Shown here piece by piece: positions 43,925 through 55,000 of a stretch of DNA of 64,000 nucleotides. Positions within the stretch are counted from its first letter, which is position 1; the number at the start of each line of letters is the position of its first letter. The position numbers and the translations under genes were made by a program. The stretch comes from Cylicocyclus nassatus (Eukaryota; Nematoda; Chromadorea; Rhabditida; Strongylidae): the NCBI GenBank assembly GCA_958299035.1, contig CATQJL010000223.1, positions 4,892,359 through 4,956,358 of the forward strand. Reading direction: 5' to 3'. A model generated the notes under the pieces. It made no database searches, was not told where the DNA came from, and saw only the letters and a list, made by a program, of their open reading frames with translations.

Positions 43925-45056
43925 TAGTGTCACCATATGTGGCTCGACTACTCTACTTCATAGATCTAATGTTCAAGCTCATTTCCCCGTCAGGCTTTCA
44001 TTCATCGAACTGAACTTGCAAGTAGATAAACCTTTCTACGGGAATTACTTGTAATTGCATTGTCCTGTTCGATTGGCATTCATACTCGGCATACTGAAGT
44101 TCCTTGTTGTGACTTGTCAAAGGCAGTGCCTTACCAAAAATTGGATCAGGATTTCTGCATATTATATGTCATGAATCTTTTTCATTCCTACCTAATCCTA
44201 AGCGGGTTCAACCTCGCATGAAACTCCCAGGAACCCCGCTTTTTTCGACCACGAGGAAGCAATTACGAGATATGCTTTTTCACTTTAGCTTGCGCCGCAG
44301 GTTTAAACATGTCGACGAGAGGGCCTCTACCTTGAAGGGCACCTGTTAGAACACGAAAGAAAACTGTCAAGATTCAGGCAATGATTCGGACGAGCGCAGT
44401 GCCTTTAGTGGGCGAACGATCATGCCTCTCGGCCGCTAAAGGCACTGCGTCCGTCCTCTAGAGGCACGCCGCCCACCTGCTTAGCCGCCTCTCTCCGCCT
44501 GCCCGACAAAATTGAGCCGCTTACAACGTCTCAGACACTCGCGGTTGAGACCGCAGGTAAAACGGAGTTCGACTCATTGAAAACATGCGGAACACCACCG
44601 TTACGGTTGGAACGATCCGGATATTGGTCCGGGACAAAACTGCCGGAGGAATGCCGGTCGAGCAGTTGTCACCTGCGTTTGGTTCGGAATTCTCCTGCAG
44701 CACATTTTCCGGTCAAACGCAAGTGAAACACCGGTTGAATGCAGGATTTCCGAAGCGACCATGGGGCGTGATTCTAGTCGTAGGGCACTCTTGAGTATTG
44801 TTCAAATTTAAGGCATAAAATCCATACTGAGCAAACTACAGAGACTGAATCGACACAGATCTATTCATCTCAAGTTAACTCAACGACAAAACCATGACAA
44901 ACGATAACAATAGTCTCAACAACGAAATCTTAACAACAAATTGTACATCGCTGAGCAAAAAGAGGAAAAGGAAAATCAGATTTCCTCAGGCTAGTCCCGG
45001 AATTCCTTCTTTTCGACTGTCGTGTCTTCTTAGGTGGTATCACTCTTTTTTTCTGA
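43925..45056. other. Region 3' of srx with short repeat fragments
   Basis: Near 44118 AAAGGCAGTGCCTTACC resembles the ends of the AAAGGCAGTG MITE family. At about 44398-44450 a hairpin pairs GCAGTGCCTTTAG with its mirror. No gene is recognised. Confidence 0.4.
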
Positions 45057-45539
45057 CAAAGAAAGGATACTTGGTCGAAGTAGCGTTTCCATATGAGATG
45101 TATATGATCTTATAGAGCATTGAATTCTGATTGAAAATCCGCTTTTCGTATCTGCAAAGCGCTTTTGAGAGGGGAGTTTGCGAATTTTTTGAGGTAGAAA
45201 TTCAATGATTGGCTAAGATAAAAATAGGTGTTAAGGTCTTTTTGGCGTTTGAAAGGATAATAACTGACATGAGTTTACTAGATAGGAGGCCTTGTTTCAT
45301 AAAACGCCCTGGTAGGTAATCATGGACCCATTTGAACTCACGGACTAAGGTTCCGTATGATTTTATTGTAGCGGCGCTTTCGAAGTTTTGCATCAAAAAT
45401 TTTTTAAAACTCCCATCCCAGAAGGCGCTTTGCAGATACCGAAAGTAGATTCGAACAGCCTTCCATACTGTATTGAGCAGTATACATTTTGTATGGAAAC
45501 GCTACTTCGACCAAGTATCCATCCCCTGTGAGATTGAAA
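45057..45539. mobile_element. Palindromic MITE, Tc4/Tc5-like ends
   Basis: The left arm runs CAAAGAAAGGATACTTGGTC then GAAGTAGCGTTTCC, mirrored at the right (ending about 45539). The CAA-G-GG-like terminus and inner sequence resemble the element at 55598-56050 only loosely, so the superfamily is tentative. Confidence 0.55.
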
Positions 45540-46864
45540 AAGAACGAATTACATTACAGCTCTGAAAAAATAAAAGAAACTTACCTTGGGGGGCATGAGC
45601 GTAAGGAGGACTGCATCGAATTCGTATTAACGTATGTCAGCTCTGAAAACAAACGCGAACGTTAGTACCTTCCACAGGAGTTTTTTACATCCACCCGGGC
45701 GAGACCAGCGTTAGATGAAGCATGAAAAACTTACAATGCAACTGCAGCTTACAATGATGGAGAGAGGTAGAACTGCAGAGGAAGATGAAAATCTGCCATG
45801 TTTCACATGAGATTTTGGAGGTCACCTTAAATATGTTTATTTCAAAGTGAGTGGAAGATCAAATAGTGAAAAAGGCGTTTGCAGCAAGTTCATTCCTTTT
45901 CTAAAATGAGTCAGAATCCTTACTCGAATACCAAAACTGATCTTCCCAAAACGTCAAAAAGTGTAAGTATAGAGCATAGTTACAGTTTCCGGCAAATTAC
46001 CGACAAGTGCCGTCTCGATCAAAAAAGCAAAATAATCGAATCGAAGTAAGAAGAATCGCTTGAACATGCCTTACATAAAGCCTGAGAATTGCAAAACGTA
46101 GTAGCAGTACTTCCACAAGGTTAGCAGTGAGCGAGCATCTTTTTCTTCTTTGACAAAGCACTGATTTCAAATGGAAAATGATATTCTACTGGGATGCAAC
46201 GTCGTGAATTGCATTAGAAATGCTGAAACAAGGGTCAATAAGCGACGTAAGACATACGTGGTAAATATACGGTATGAGTGAGACGGAGGAGCCGGCTACC
46301 GCTAATGCATGAAAATGAAATTGAGCGCGACCGCCTATCGCGGATCGCGATGCGATTGAGCAAGATAATGCATGAGAGCATACGATGACCCCTCAATATC
46401 AGCTGAGACGTTCACGGATGGCAATGCTTACTAAATAAAAGAAGCTAGTTGCGGAATGCCAAGGAATGGATCCACGATGCCAGATGCGACTTTCCACTCG
46501 GCAAAAAGATCTCGGACTACAGATAAAAACGATTGGAGCTGCAGAAGGATTGATGGTGCCAGCAAGCGAACATCTATATATACTTAGTCATTGTTACTCA
46601 TGCAGTTTTCACCACTTACACTTATTGCTTATGTTGCCTTTCTATTCGCTCACTCCTTGTACGTAGAAAGCCCATTGGAAAACATTCCTATCTTAAGTTT
46701 TCTAATCTCCTTTTGCACATTTCCTGCAAGTAGTCCAAAGGATACCAACATATCATTTTGGTTTGACTTATCGATATCAGTTCCAACTATTTGTTAGGGA
46801 TTTTTTCACTTTTTCATGTTGATTTGCTTCATTGTTTATGTGTGTGTATAATTCAAAGAATGAC
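45540..46864. other. Intergenic region upstream of the SL1 RNA gene
   Basis: An ATG at 46599 opens a 65-codon frame starting MQFSPLTLIAYVAFLFAHS, which looks like a secretion signal, but no further exon or known peptide follows. I do not call it a gene. The promoter of the SL1 RNA gene should be in the last 100 bp; I could not identify a proximal sequence element with confidence. Confidence 0.35.
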
Positions 46865-46960
46865 GGTTTAATTACCCAAGTTTGAGGTAATAGGCATTAA
46901 ACGTGTGTTGTTCGTGTGGTGGTTGGTTGGTTCATTTGGCAAGGTTGTGGCAACCTTTTT
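46865..46960 (+). ncRNA. SL1 spliced-leader RNA gene
   Basis: Bases 46865-46886 are identical to the 22-nt nematode SL1 leader and are followed by a GTAA donor. The donor side continues into ATTAAAC (46896-46902), which can pair with GTTTAAT in the leader, while GGTA pairs with TACC; this is the conserved first stem of SL1 RNA. Farther on, CATTTGG (46933-46939) could act as an Sm-like site. It precedes a perfect 7-bp hairpin AAGGTTG/CAACCTT (46941-46957) and a T run. The RNA would be about 95 nt. In C. elegans SL1 genes sit in the 5S rDNA repeat; no 5S sequence was noticed here. The Sm site is atypical, so it may be a weak or decayed copy. Confidence 0.7.
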
Positions 46961-47445
46961 ACCGCCGAAGTTAAACCCGAACGACTCACAAATCCGATCG
47001 ATCGAACGATTTTGTCTTGATACACGTCGGATAATCCCGACCAATTTGCCGGTGGAGTCGGGTCAGCCAGGACAAAATTATGTCCCGAAACAAAACGAAA
47101 GTGGGCGGATCTGCTGCGGTCGTCAACCGCGAATGTCTGACGTACACAGATCTGATAGCCTGCGGCCACTGCGCTAATCGCACTTGCTTGCTAAAAACAC
47201 ATATTCTCTTGTTTAGTCATCAAAAAAGCATGTAAGCAAAAACATATGCACTGATAGAACAATAAAAGTATCTTTGGTAAAAGATCACATGATGTAGCAG
47301 AGCTCCAAATGAGGAATGAACAGTACAAATTACTTTAATTTCGAGCAAAACATGCAGAAATGCCTCGTTTTCAGTTCGGTCAATTTTCACTTGATCCCCA
47401 GTAGTAGTCGCAACTCGCTTCTTCATACCCTCCTCCTCTTATCCG

Positions 47446-48075
47446 TACCGAAACCCATCCATAACTTCTCCAGATGCTCAAACCGGATACATCTTCGCAG
47501 GTTTTTTAGATTAATTTTGCTCTATCGGATTATGGAAAGACCAGGCCAATCGAAGGAATTATGTCCGGGTACCATGCCCTTGAAGTTGGCCCGCAAAACA
47601 ACGATTTTCAACGGATACCCGCCTATACCTTCTCCATATGTCCACCAATCCGGACACGTCTTCACAGGTTTTCTAGTTATCTTTGCTCTATCGGATTATG
47701 GAAAATATAGGTTAATCCAGAAGGTCATATCCGACTGTTCCCCTGAATATGGCTTGCAAAACAACGATTCCCATCCGGTACTCACCCACGACTTCTCCAT
47801 ATGTCCCAACCCGGATACGTCTTCAGAAGTTTTTTATTTTATTTTTGCTCTATCGGATCATGAAGAAACCAAGCCAGGGTATCGAGGGGTAAGCAATCGA
47901 GGGTATCGTATCCGCTCTTTGCACTCTTTCGGATCATAGAAAAGTTAGGCCAATCGAAGGAGTCATGCCCGGGTACCATGCCCCCGCAAAACAACGATTC
48001 CTAAACGATACTCACCCAAAACTTCTCCATATGTCCACCAATCCGGACACCTTTTCACAGGTTTTCTAGATCACT
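47446..48075 (+). repeat. Tandem repeat, about 160-bp unit, nearly four copies
   Basis: Units begin near 47446, 47617, 47776 and 48005 with an ACTTCTCCATATGTCC block followed by AATCCGGACAC. Next come a TTTTCTAGAT(T)-like segment, TTGCTCTATCGGATTATG, and CGCAAAACAACGATT at the end. The third unit is longer by internal duplication. A 207-codon frame across it (47316-47939) is a product of the repeat, not a gene. Confidence 0.75.
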
Positions 48076-48129
48076 CTTGCATCTTCTGCATTCTGAGAAA
48101 ATTTAGCCATGAAAGATCACTTCTACTGT

Positions 48130-48285
48130 CAGCTCTAATAAGGGGGTAGGGGAACGAGAGCCGCCAGTTTGGGCCGCCTCCTCGGACTGCTGGTCCTGGA
48201 ACGACATACAACACTGCGAAAGGACCAGTTGGCCGCGAAAGTCGGCTCAAACTTGCGGCTTTCGTTCCCCCACCCCTAATAAGGC
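48130..48285. mobile_element. Short palindromic MITE
   Basis: CTAATAAGGGGGTAGGGGAA and its mirror TTCCCCCACCCCTAATAAG bound about 150 bp; the inner arms share GAACGAGAGCCGC-like sequence. No transposase. Confidence 0.6.
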
Positions 48286-48446
48286 ACCCTCGTATGCAAT
48301 TTAGATAAGAAGATAATTTTTCGTAGATAAAAGATAACAGATGATTTTGAGAACAAGTCGCTGATAGCTTTATATTCACTGGTTGCTTCATTCTTTACCA
48401 TACTCACGCCGTACTAGGTTAAAATCGCTGTCTCTCATGCTGAGAC

Positions 48447-48656
48447 ATGGATTCACGAGATACTATGGGTTCCACGGACCGACTTTTGAGTGGAACTAAA
48501 GAAGCTGCCAGTCGAGGCTCCGCGGACCGCGACCTGAGTGGAACTAAAGAAGCTGTCAATCGAGACTCTGCAGAGCCACTCCTGAGCGGAACCAAAGTTA
48601 GTCGGGATTCCGCGGACCGACTCTTGACTGGAACTAAGGAAGATGTCAGTCACTAA
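48447..48656 (+). CDS. Short ORF with a repeated 13-16-residue peptide, function unknown
   Basis: The 69-codon frame from ATG 48447 to TAA contains four imperfect units of the type DRLLSGTKEAxxRxSA. The DNA units are 42-48 bp and keep the frame, so a coding role is plausible. It lies 0.36 kb upstream of the first recognised ptr exon and could be that gene's cytoplasmic N-terminus if a donor such as GTCAGT at about 48643 is used, but I cannot prove the link. It could equally be a non-coding minisatellite. Confidence 0.35.
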   Translation: MDSRDTMGSTDRLLSGTKEAASRGSADRDLSGTKEAVNRDSAEPLLSGTKVSRDSADRLLTGTKEDVSH

Positions 48657-49019
48657 CTACGACTTTTGAGGCTATTTCAAATTTAACACTCTTTGTTTTG
48701 ACTCCAGGTCAAATCAGGCGAAAAAACCGATAATCAAACCCATGTAAAGCGAAAGGTATATAACTCAAAGGGTGAGTTTACTGTCAGTGATTACACTTTA
48801 CCAAATACTAAATTTATCCATCTGGGTACTGGTGTAGTCCAGGGCTAGATGGATCCAAAGCTCGACTCACAATCAGAACACGCCCCCAACTTGCTCCTCC
48901 TAAAGCAGACCTCTTTTTTCCACGAAGTTGGTGCCATAAGCTCTTACAGATAGGGATCATTTCGCATTGTTGCTAACAAGCTTCTCAAGTTTACAAAGCA
49001 CATCTTTTCGATCGTCTAG

Positions 49020-52000
49020 AATATCTCTCAAACTACATTAACTGCTTAGAAACAACAACGGTCACACTTTGCACAAGATTGTATCATATCGTCGATGCTG
49101 GCGTGCTATTCTACAAACTTGGAAGTTGCGCTGGAAAATATCCTCGATTATTCCTTTTGCTTTCGGTAAGCATGTAATTTTAGGGTATATACTTTAGTAA
49201 TCAAACGAAAATTATTTATTTATACTTCTTGCGAATCTTAAGCTGACCGAGTAATTCTTCTTCTAGATGCTATTATCACTGACTACGCTGGGTACGATGA
49301 GGATATCTCTACGAGACAGCATACGAGAAGGATACACAGCCTTGAATGCAAGATCACGTCACGAGGCTGAAGTTATGCGGCAGTTTTCTGGAGGCTCTAG
49401 TGAGTAATCTCTGGTTTGCTCAGCAGCGGCAAAAGTCCATGCTAAAACAAGTGTAAGCGGAAACTCAGACAAAAGGTATACCTCCGGCGGGCAAATGGAG
49501 CGAGTCTGCCACTTCGCGCTTTGGAGCGCTCTGGAGCCCTGCCATTTCACCCATTTTGGTACTCCGGGGCTCTCCCAAATCTGGCGCACCTCCGGAGCAG
49601 AGAATTGCGCGTCCCGGAGAGGGGTCCCATTCGTTCACCGTACGTCACCGTGACGTCACGGTGACATCAAGCAGGCGGGGCGAATGGGACCCCTCTCCGA
49701 GACGCGCAAATCTCTGCTCCGGAGGTGCGCCAGATTTGGGAGAGCCCCGGAGCACCAAAATGGGTGAAATGGCAGGGCTCCGGAGCGCTCTAGAGCGCGA
49801 AGTGGCAGACTCGCGCCATTTGTCCGCCGGAGGTATCTCTTCGACTGTCCAGTTGGAGGAGCCCCGGAGCACCAAAATGGGAGAAATGGGAGGGCTCCGG
49901 AGTACGAAGTGGCAGATCCTCTCCATTGGCCCTCCGGAAGTATCCCTTCGACTGTCTGAGTTGGACTTCTCGGATATTGAATGGAAGGCCTTTGCCAGCT
50001 TTTGCTCCAGCGTCATCTCATAAGGTTCTCATCGTCGAGAACTCAGCTCTAAATCCTCACTCCAACCGCACTCCATCGGAACGTACACGTACCAATCAGT
50101 TTCTCGGGATACGATCTGAGCGTGAGATGGGGCAATGTCTTAGTTGAGCAGATGCGAGACTTATTCGTTCCAAGGCAGTGTCTCACCAAAATTGAGGTAG
50201 TACAGGTCTCCCATATACTCTGTTAGAGGCGCCGTGGCTAAGCCATTGCTCAAGTCCGACTCGATTTGGCCTAGCCTGTCCCAAGAAAATCCCAAGTGTT
50301 CCGCAAAGAGCGATTTGGCCAGCGCTGGTGTCGCCGATTTCGTATTCCAACACATCTTTCCAAGCCTGCGCGCAGGCTATATAAAAGCACATTTCGTTCA
50401 AGTTGCCTCCGTGGCGCGCCAAAAAACGAGTTTTTGGGGAAATTTGGTCCAACTCAAATTCGAGAGGGTTACACAAAGTCAAGAAAGCTTGTAATGTGAA
50501 AAAATTCCGACATCCAGATTTTGGTTTTTCATTTCTGCCTTTACCGCTTTGCCGCTTGATCAACTTCGCTACTTAATCACTCCGCCAAAATCAGTGCTTG
50601 AGTAATCAGCTTGGCCAAAATCATGGACCAATCAGCGAAGCGGATGAAGTGGCTAAGCGGCTAAGACAATAAGTGGCACCCGTCTAGTCAGTTCTTTCAA
50701 ATCAGTCCAAATCATAAAGCATACATCTAAATAGTTTTACTGGTGTGTGCGACGTAACAAAGTTTTATTCAGCTGCTCCTATGATAATATATGTTCTATT
50801 GCTGGCAAAAGACGGAGGTTCGATGCACAGAAAACAATATTTAGACGAAGCAGAGCAGATTGTCAACATCATCTATAACTTGACAGTAGAAAAGAATGAT
50901 AGAAAAATCGTATTTGGCAAGATATGCGAGCCTTATTGTGAGAGTAACACACAATTGTTCAAAACTTTCAAGGTGCATTTACGGGAGTCTCAAAAATGTG
51001 CACACTGTTTGATCGCTGATACCTCTCTACTTCTGATGTCTTTCGCCGTTTGCAAGGTGCCATTCTGTAGAGCTAACTTCTTAGATTCACCGTATGGATC
51101 GGATCAGGGCCCGGCGGGGGTGGCGATTTCACAAGCTGGTTATCGTTTTTGGCCCGAAAAAGCAAAGGGGAAGTCGTATTTTGGGGTCCGGGGCGGAGCC
51201 CCGGACCCTAAAATACGACTTCCCCTTTGTTGACCGATAAACAATGCACATATTATTCATTATTCATCATTCCTTGTTGATGCTACTGTCCTATGAACTT
51301 AGATTCCAGCAATGTGAAGATTCTGTGCTCCCATCGCTAGCCTGCCCGCAGGCGGGAATTCCGCAATTCTTGTAAGAGGAAAATAACAAAATAAGTTCGT
51401 TTTCAATGCACAAGTAATGATATGGCACCAAATTTGCTGTGTAGTTGGAGGACCATGAGCACAAAAAAAGTATGAAGAATTATGAGAAACTTATGTGAAT
51501 TTAAAAAATGGTAAGCGTTTTTCGAAATTAGGTGGCTCCCGCGCCACCTGGGAGCCACCTGGGGTGGCTCCCTGCTTCCCTTCACATAATTTCCCGGATT
51601 TCTTTACATAAATGTGGACTAGGTCGAGAGTATTACTATATGTTCAAATCCTCTTCCAAAGCCACCAAGGCACCGCTTCGATACAGCCCCAAATAGGGTT
51701 CACAGCGTTATGATCGGCCTCGAAAAGCGCGCTCCAATCGCAATCGGTTATTGTAAATTGTAAAGTTTCGCAGCTGACTAATAAATGAGTACCCTAATTT
51801 CCGGGGTATAAGGCGCACCTTGTATAAGGCGCACCCGCCGCAGCGAACAATAGCGCGAAAACGCTTTTCAAATGATTGCTTTCTAAATCTACAAAGCTGA
51901 AAACTTAGTGTGCTGTGGTTATACTTCACTGCCCATAAATCATGCCTTCAGGTACTTTTTTTTTACTATTCTCATGACTTTTTTTTACTCTTTTCAAAAT

Positions 52001-55000
52001 GTGTGTATACTTTAAAATCGTTTCTACAGGTGAGTGAAAGGTGTTCTTAATGGTGTTTATGGTGTTTAGATGATTCTTTCTTTTGATTCCAATGTTACTG
52101 GTGCTATTTCTGAATTCTTTCATTTCCAGTAGTGCTCCTGGTAGTGAAACTGTGCTTTCCTTTACAGCAGTAATACTACTGGTATTTTGAAGGTGCTGTT
52201 TTTGCTTTATTCTTGTCATTTTTGAAGAATAAAGGAGGAAAGATTTGTTCTGAAACAAATTACTATTGAGAGGAAAATTGAGACCAAAGAACGGGAGCAA
52301 AAGCCACTGGTGAAGGAGGTTGCTGCGGCGCCGCGCATCATGAGCGTCATCATACATCGGTCCGCGCGCGGCGAAAGCTACTGCGCCTTATACCCCGGAA
52401 ATTAGGGTAGTATCTTAGATATATAAACGTCAAAGTTTGTGCAAATCTTGACCCTATGTTTTTTTTTATAGATTCCTTTGCGGATGAACCCATTAAGCTG
52501 AAACCTTGATGACCCGGGCTGGACCAGGAAAGTCAGGTAGTACTACTATAATAAGCGCTGAGGCCGCCCATCTTATTATTTGTGTATATCTGTTTGTCAG
52601 GGACTTACGGGGGTCAAAAATAGGGTCAAAGGGGAAGTCGTAAGAAATTTTGGCTTCAAAGGGGACATCGTTTTCAAAATTCTGAAATGCCACCTCTTGC
52701 CGGGCCCTGGATCGGATTACTGAACGCTCTCTTCGCTTCTGTGGGGATAAAGATTCCAGCATATAACGCCGCTGTGAGATACGCCGCGTAAAAACTCCAC
52801 AAAAAATCCTAAAATAGTACCAATTCGCTCATACTACTTTCACTTTACCGTCCTCTTCATTGTTGAAACTTTTCATCGGCGTAATCATTTTGAAAAAACT
52901 CAGAAAAGTTGTACGCTCCATCTTGCATAACTTCAAAATTATAATGGTAAAGTGCGATTTTTACGTTCAGAGCCAGCGACTCTGATCGCCTAACAAGAAC
53001 TTTTAGCTTATTTCTCCATTAGGGGAAAAGGGGGCCCCTAATGGGTCAGAACCCTCTCCCAGTTCCCTACCAGTATTATATTTATCTTTATCTTCACCTA
53101 TTACCTCGAGGTGCACCAAAAATAACAATTGTGAATAAAATCACATATCAACTATTCACACTACATATGAAAAACGCTTGATAAATAAGAGTGTATGTGC
53201 ACTCAAAAACCTTAGACCCATTCAGCAGTAAAAGACAGAACAGATTTAATGCTACACGAGGAATATAAGTATCTCGAACTTATCAAAAGCTCTGATCTGG
53301 AGCATTCTGCGAAATTGATGCTACACTAATAAAGAATGATCAGTGAATCGCTCCATACTAACTAAGTCAGCTCTCAGCTCTACATAATGGTGCCCAAAAA
53401 TCATCGAGAGGCATAAGCATAAGCGGCGACGTCATTAACGCCACTTAGTGTGTACATTTTCTCGACATTAACTTGTGTAATTGAATTTTATTCCAGCAAT
53501 ATTTTGATGATAACTATGAATCAGCCTTGAGAAACCATTACTACAGTGAACTATACAATCTCTCCTATCCGATTGGAAAATTATGGATATATCGCCTTCC
53601 ACTTGAAATGACTCTCCATGGAGTAAAACTTGTCACAGCCAGCGTAGATAACGACAATAACACTAAGGGAAGACGGGTGAGTTTTCGTAACTTCGTTGGA
53701 TTACACCCTTGCTCAGACAATCGCCGGGGCAGGCGGGCACCGGAAAAATAGATTGCTGATTTCTCGCACCCCGCTCGCGGATTTTTTGAAAGCAATCAGG
53801 ACTTTTCGGGAGACCGCTTGCTGAGTCAGCGGGTTTTTGAGAGACCGCCTGTTGAATTTTTTTCGCTCTTATCTTTTGCAGATATATTGCTGAATCTCTG
53901 AGGAGTCGAGAATTCAGCAAGCGGTCTTCCTAAAAGTCCTGATTGTTTTCCAAAAAATCCGCGAGCGGGTGCGAGAAATCAGCAATATATTTTTCCGGTG
54001 CCCGCCTGCCCCCGGCGATTGGCTGAATGGTATCCTCGATTTCGCAGAAGGGATTCTTCGGAGATTATATCCTAATAAATCCAAATGCAACCATAGAAAA
54101 TCAAATCACGAACATGGAACATGTTTCGGTAAAGTCTATTCATATTCACATTCCCCCATCAAATTGAGAATCACAGATTATTTACCTGCAAATCCATGGT
54201 CTGAAGAACACATCATCTCGGGCTAGGGACCTCTCTACGTGGGAGCTTGGCCTATACGAGTGGAGTAAAAATTATAACCAGGGCGACTCCCTAGTCAAAG
54301 TTCTTGTAAGTCTCAGAAAACACCCACTATCCTGAACCTCAGCTTGGAGGCGTGAAACAAGCTAGTGCAAGAAACGCAGGTTTTTAGTTGCTCGGAAACG
54401 AGGTTTTGGATGTCGAGATTCTTGCTGCGCATACGAAATTGGCACCTTATTTTGGAGCAGGTAAGTTATGTCCTTTTGAAAAACTTTTCTATATATTATA
54501 TTAGGTCGTTCCGAAAGTAATGTCGCTTTTTTTAATTGAACGCTACATTTCGTGAAAGCAAGGTTTCTAGGAGATCTTGGTAGCATTCGATGCAGCATTT
54601 CATCCTCTTTCCAATGGCTATAATTTCACTGCAGAATACTCGATGAGCTTTTGAAAAATTGCTAAAATCTCCAACCCATGCTTTTTGGGAAGGTCAAGTT
54701 TCACAATTTTTCTAATTTTTTGTAATAACTCCCGGAAGGAGTCCAAGTGGTGGATGGATAGAGCAAACCCTTTGAAAGACGGTGTTATTTTTTTCTGCTC
54801 TCCGTATCTCGTCATAATTTTTGTAGAGATTTTTCAATGAAGTCACCGAATTTTTGCAGGCTTGTCTCAAACACATATGCATCAAACACCAATAAACTTT
54901 CGGATTCTGAGACTTAAAAAGGTGGATTATGGTTTAACACTAATTCTACAAAGCATATGAGCATTTACCGCTTCAGATTAGCAACTTTCGGAAATTTTGG

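Noticed and set aside
46905..47177. 90-codon frames on both strands downstream of SL1
   Set aside because: They mirror each other across a short palindromic region, with no known domain and no splice logic.
47316..47939. A 207-codon open frame
   Set aside because: It runs through a 160-bp tandem repeat whose units are not multiples of three and whose peptide does not repeat in frame.
49359..50023. Open frames of 123-155 codons on both strands
   Set aside because: They arise from the GC-rich palindrome in ptr intron 2.
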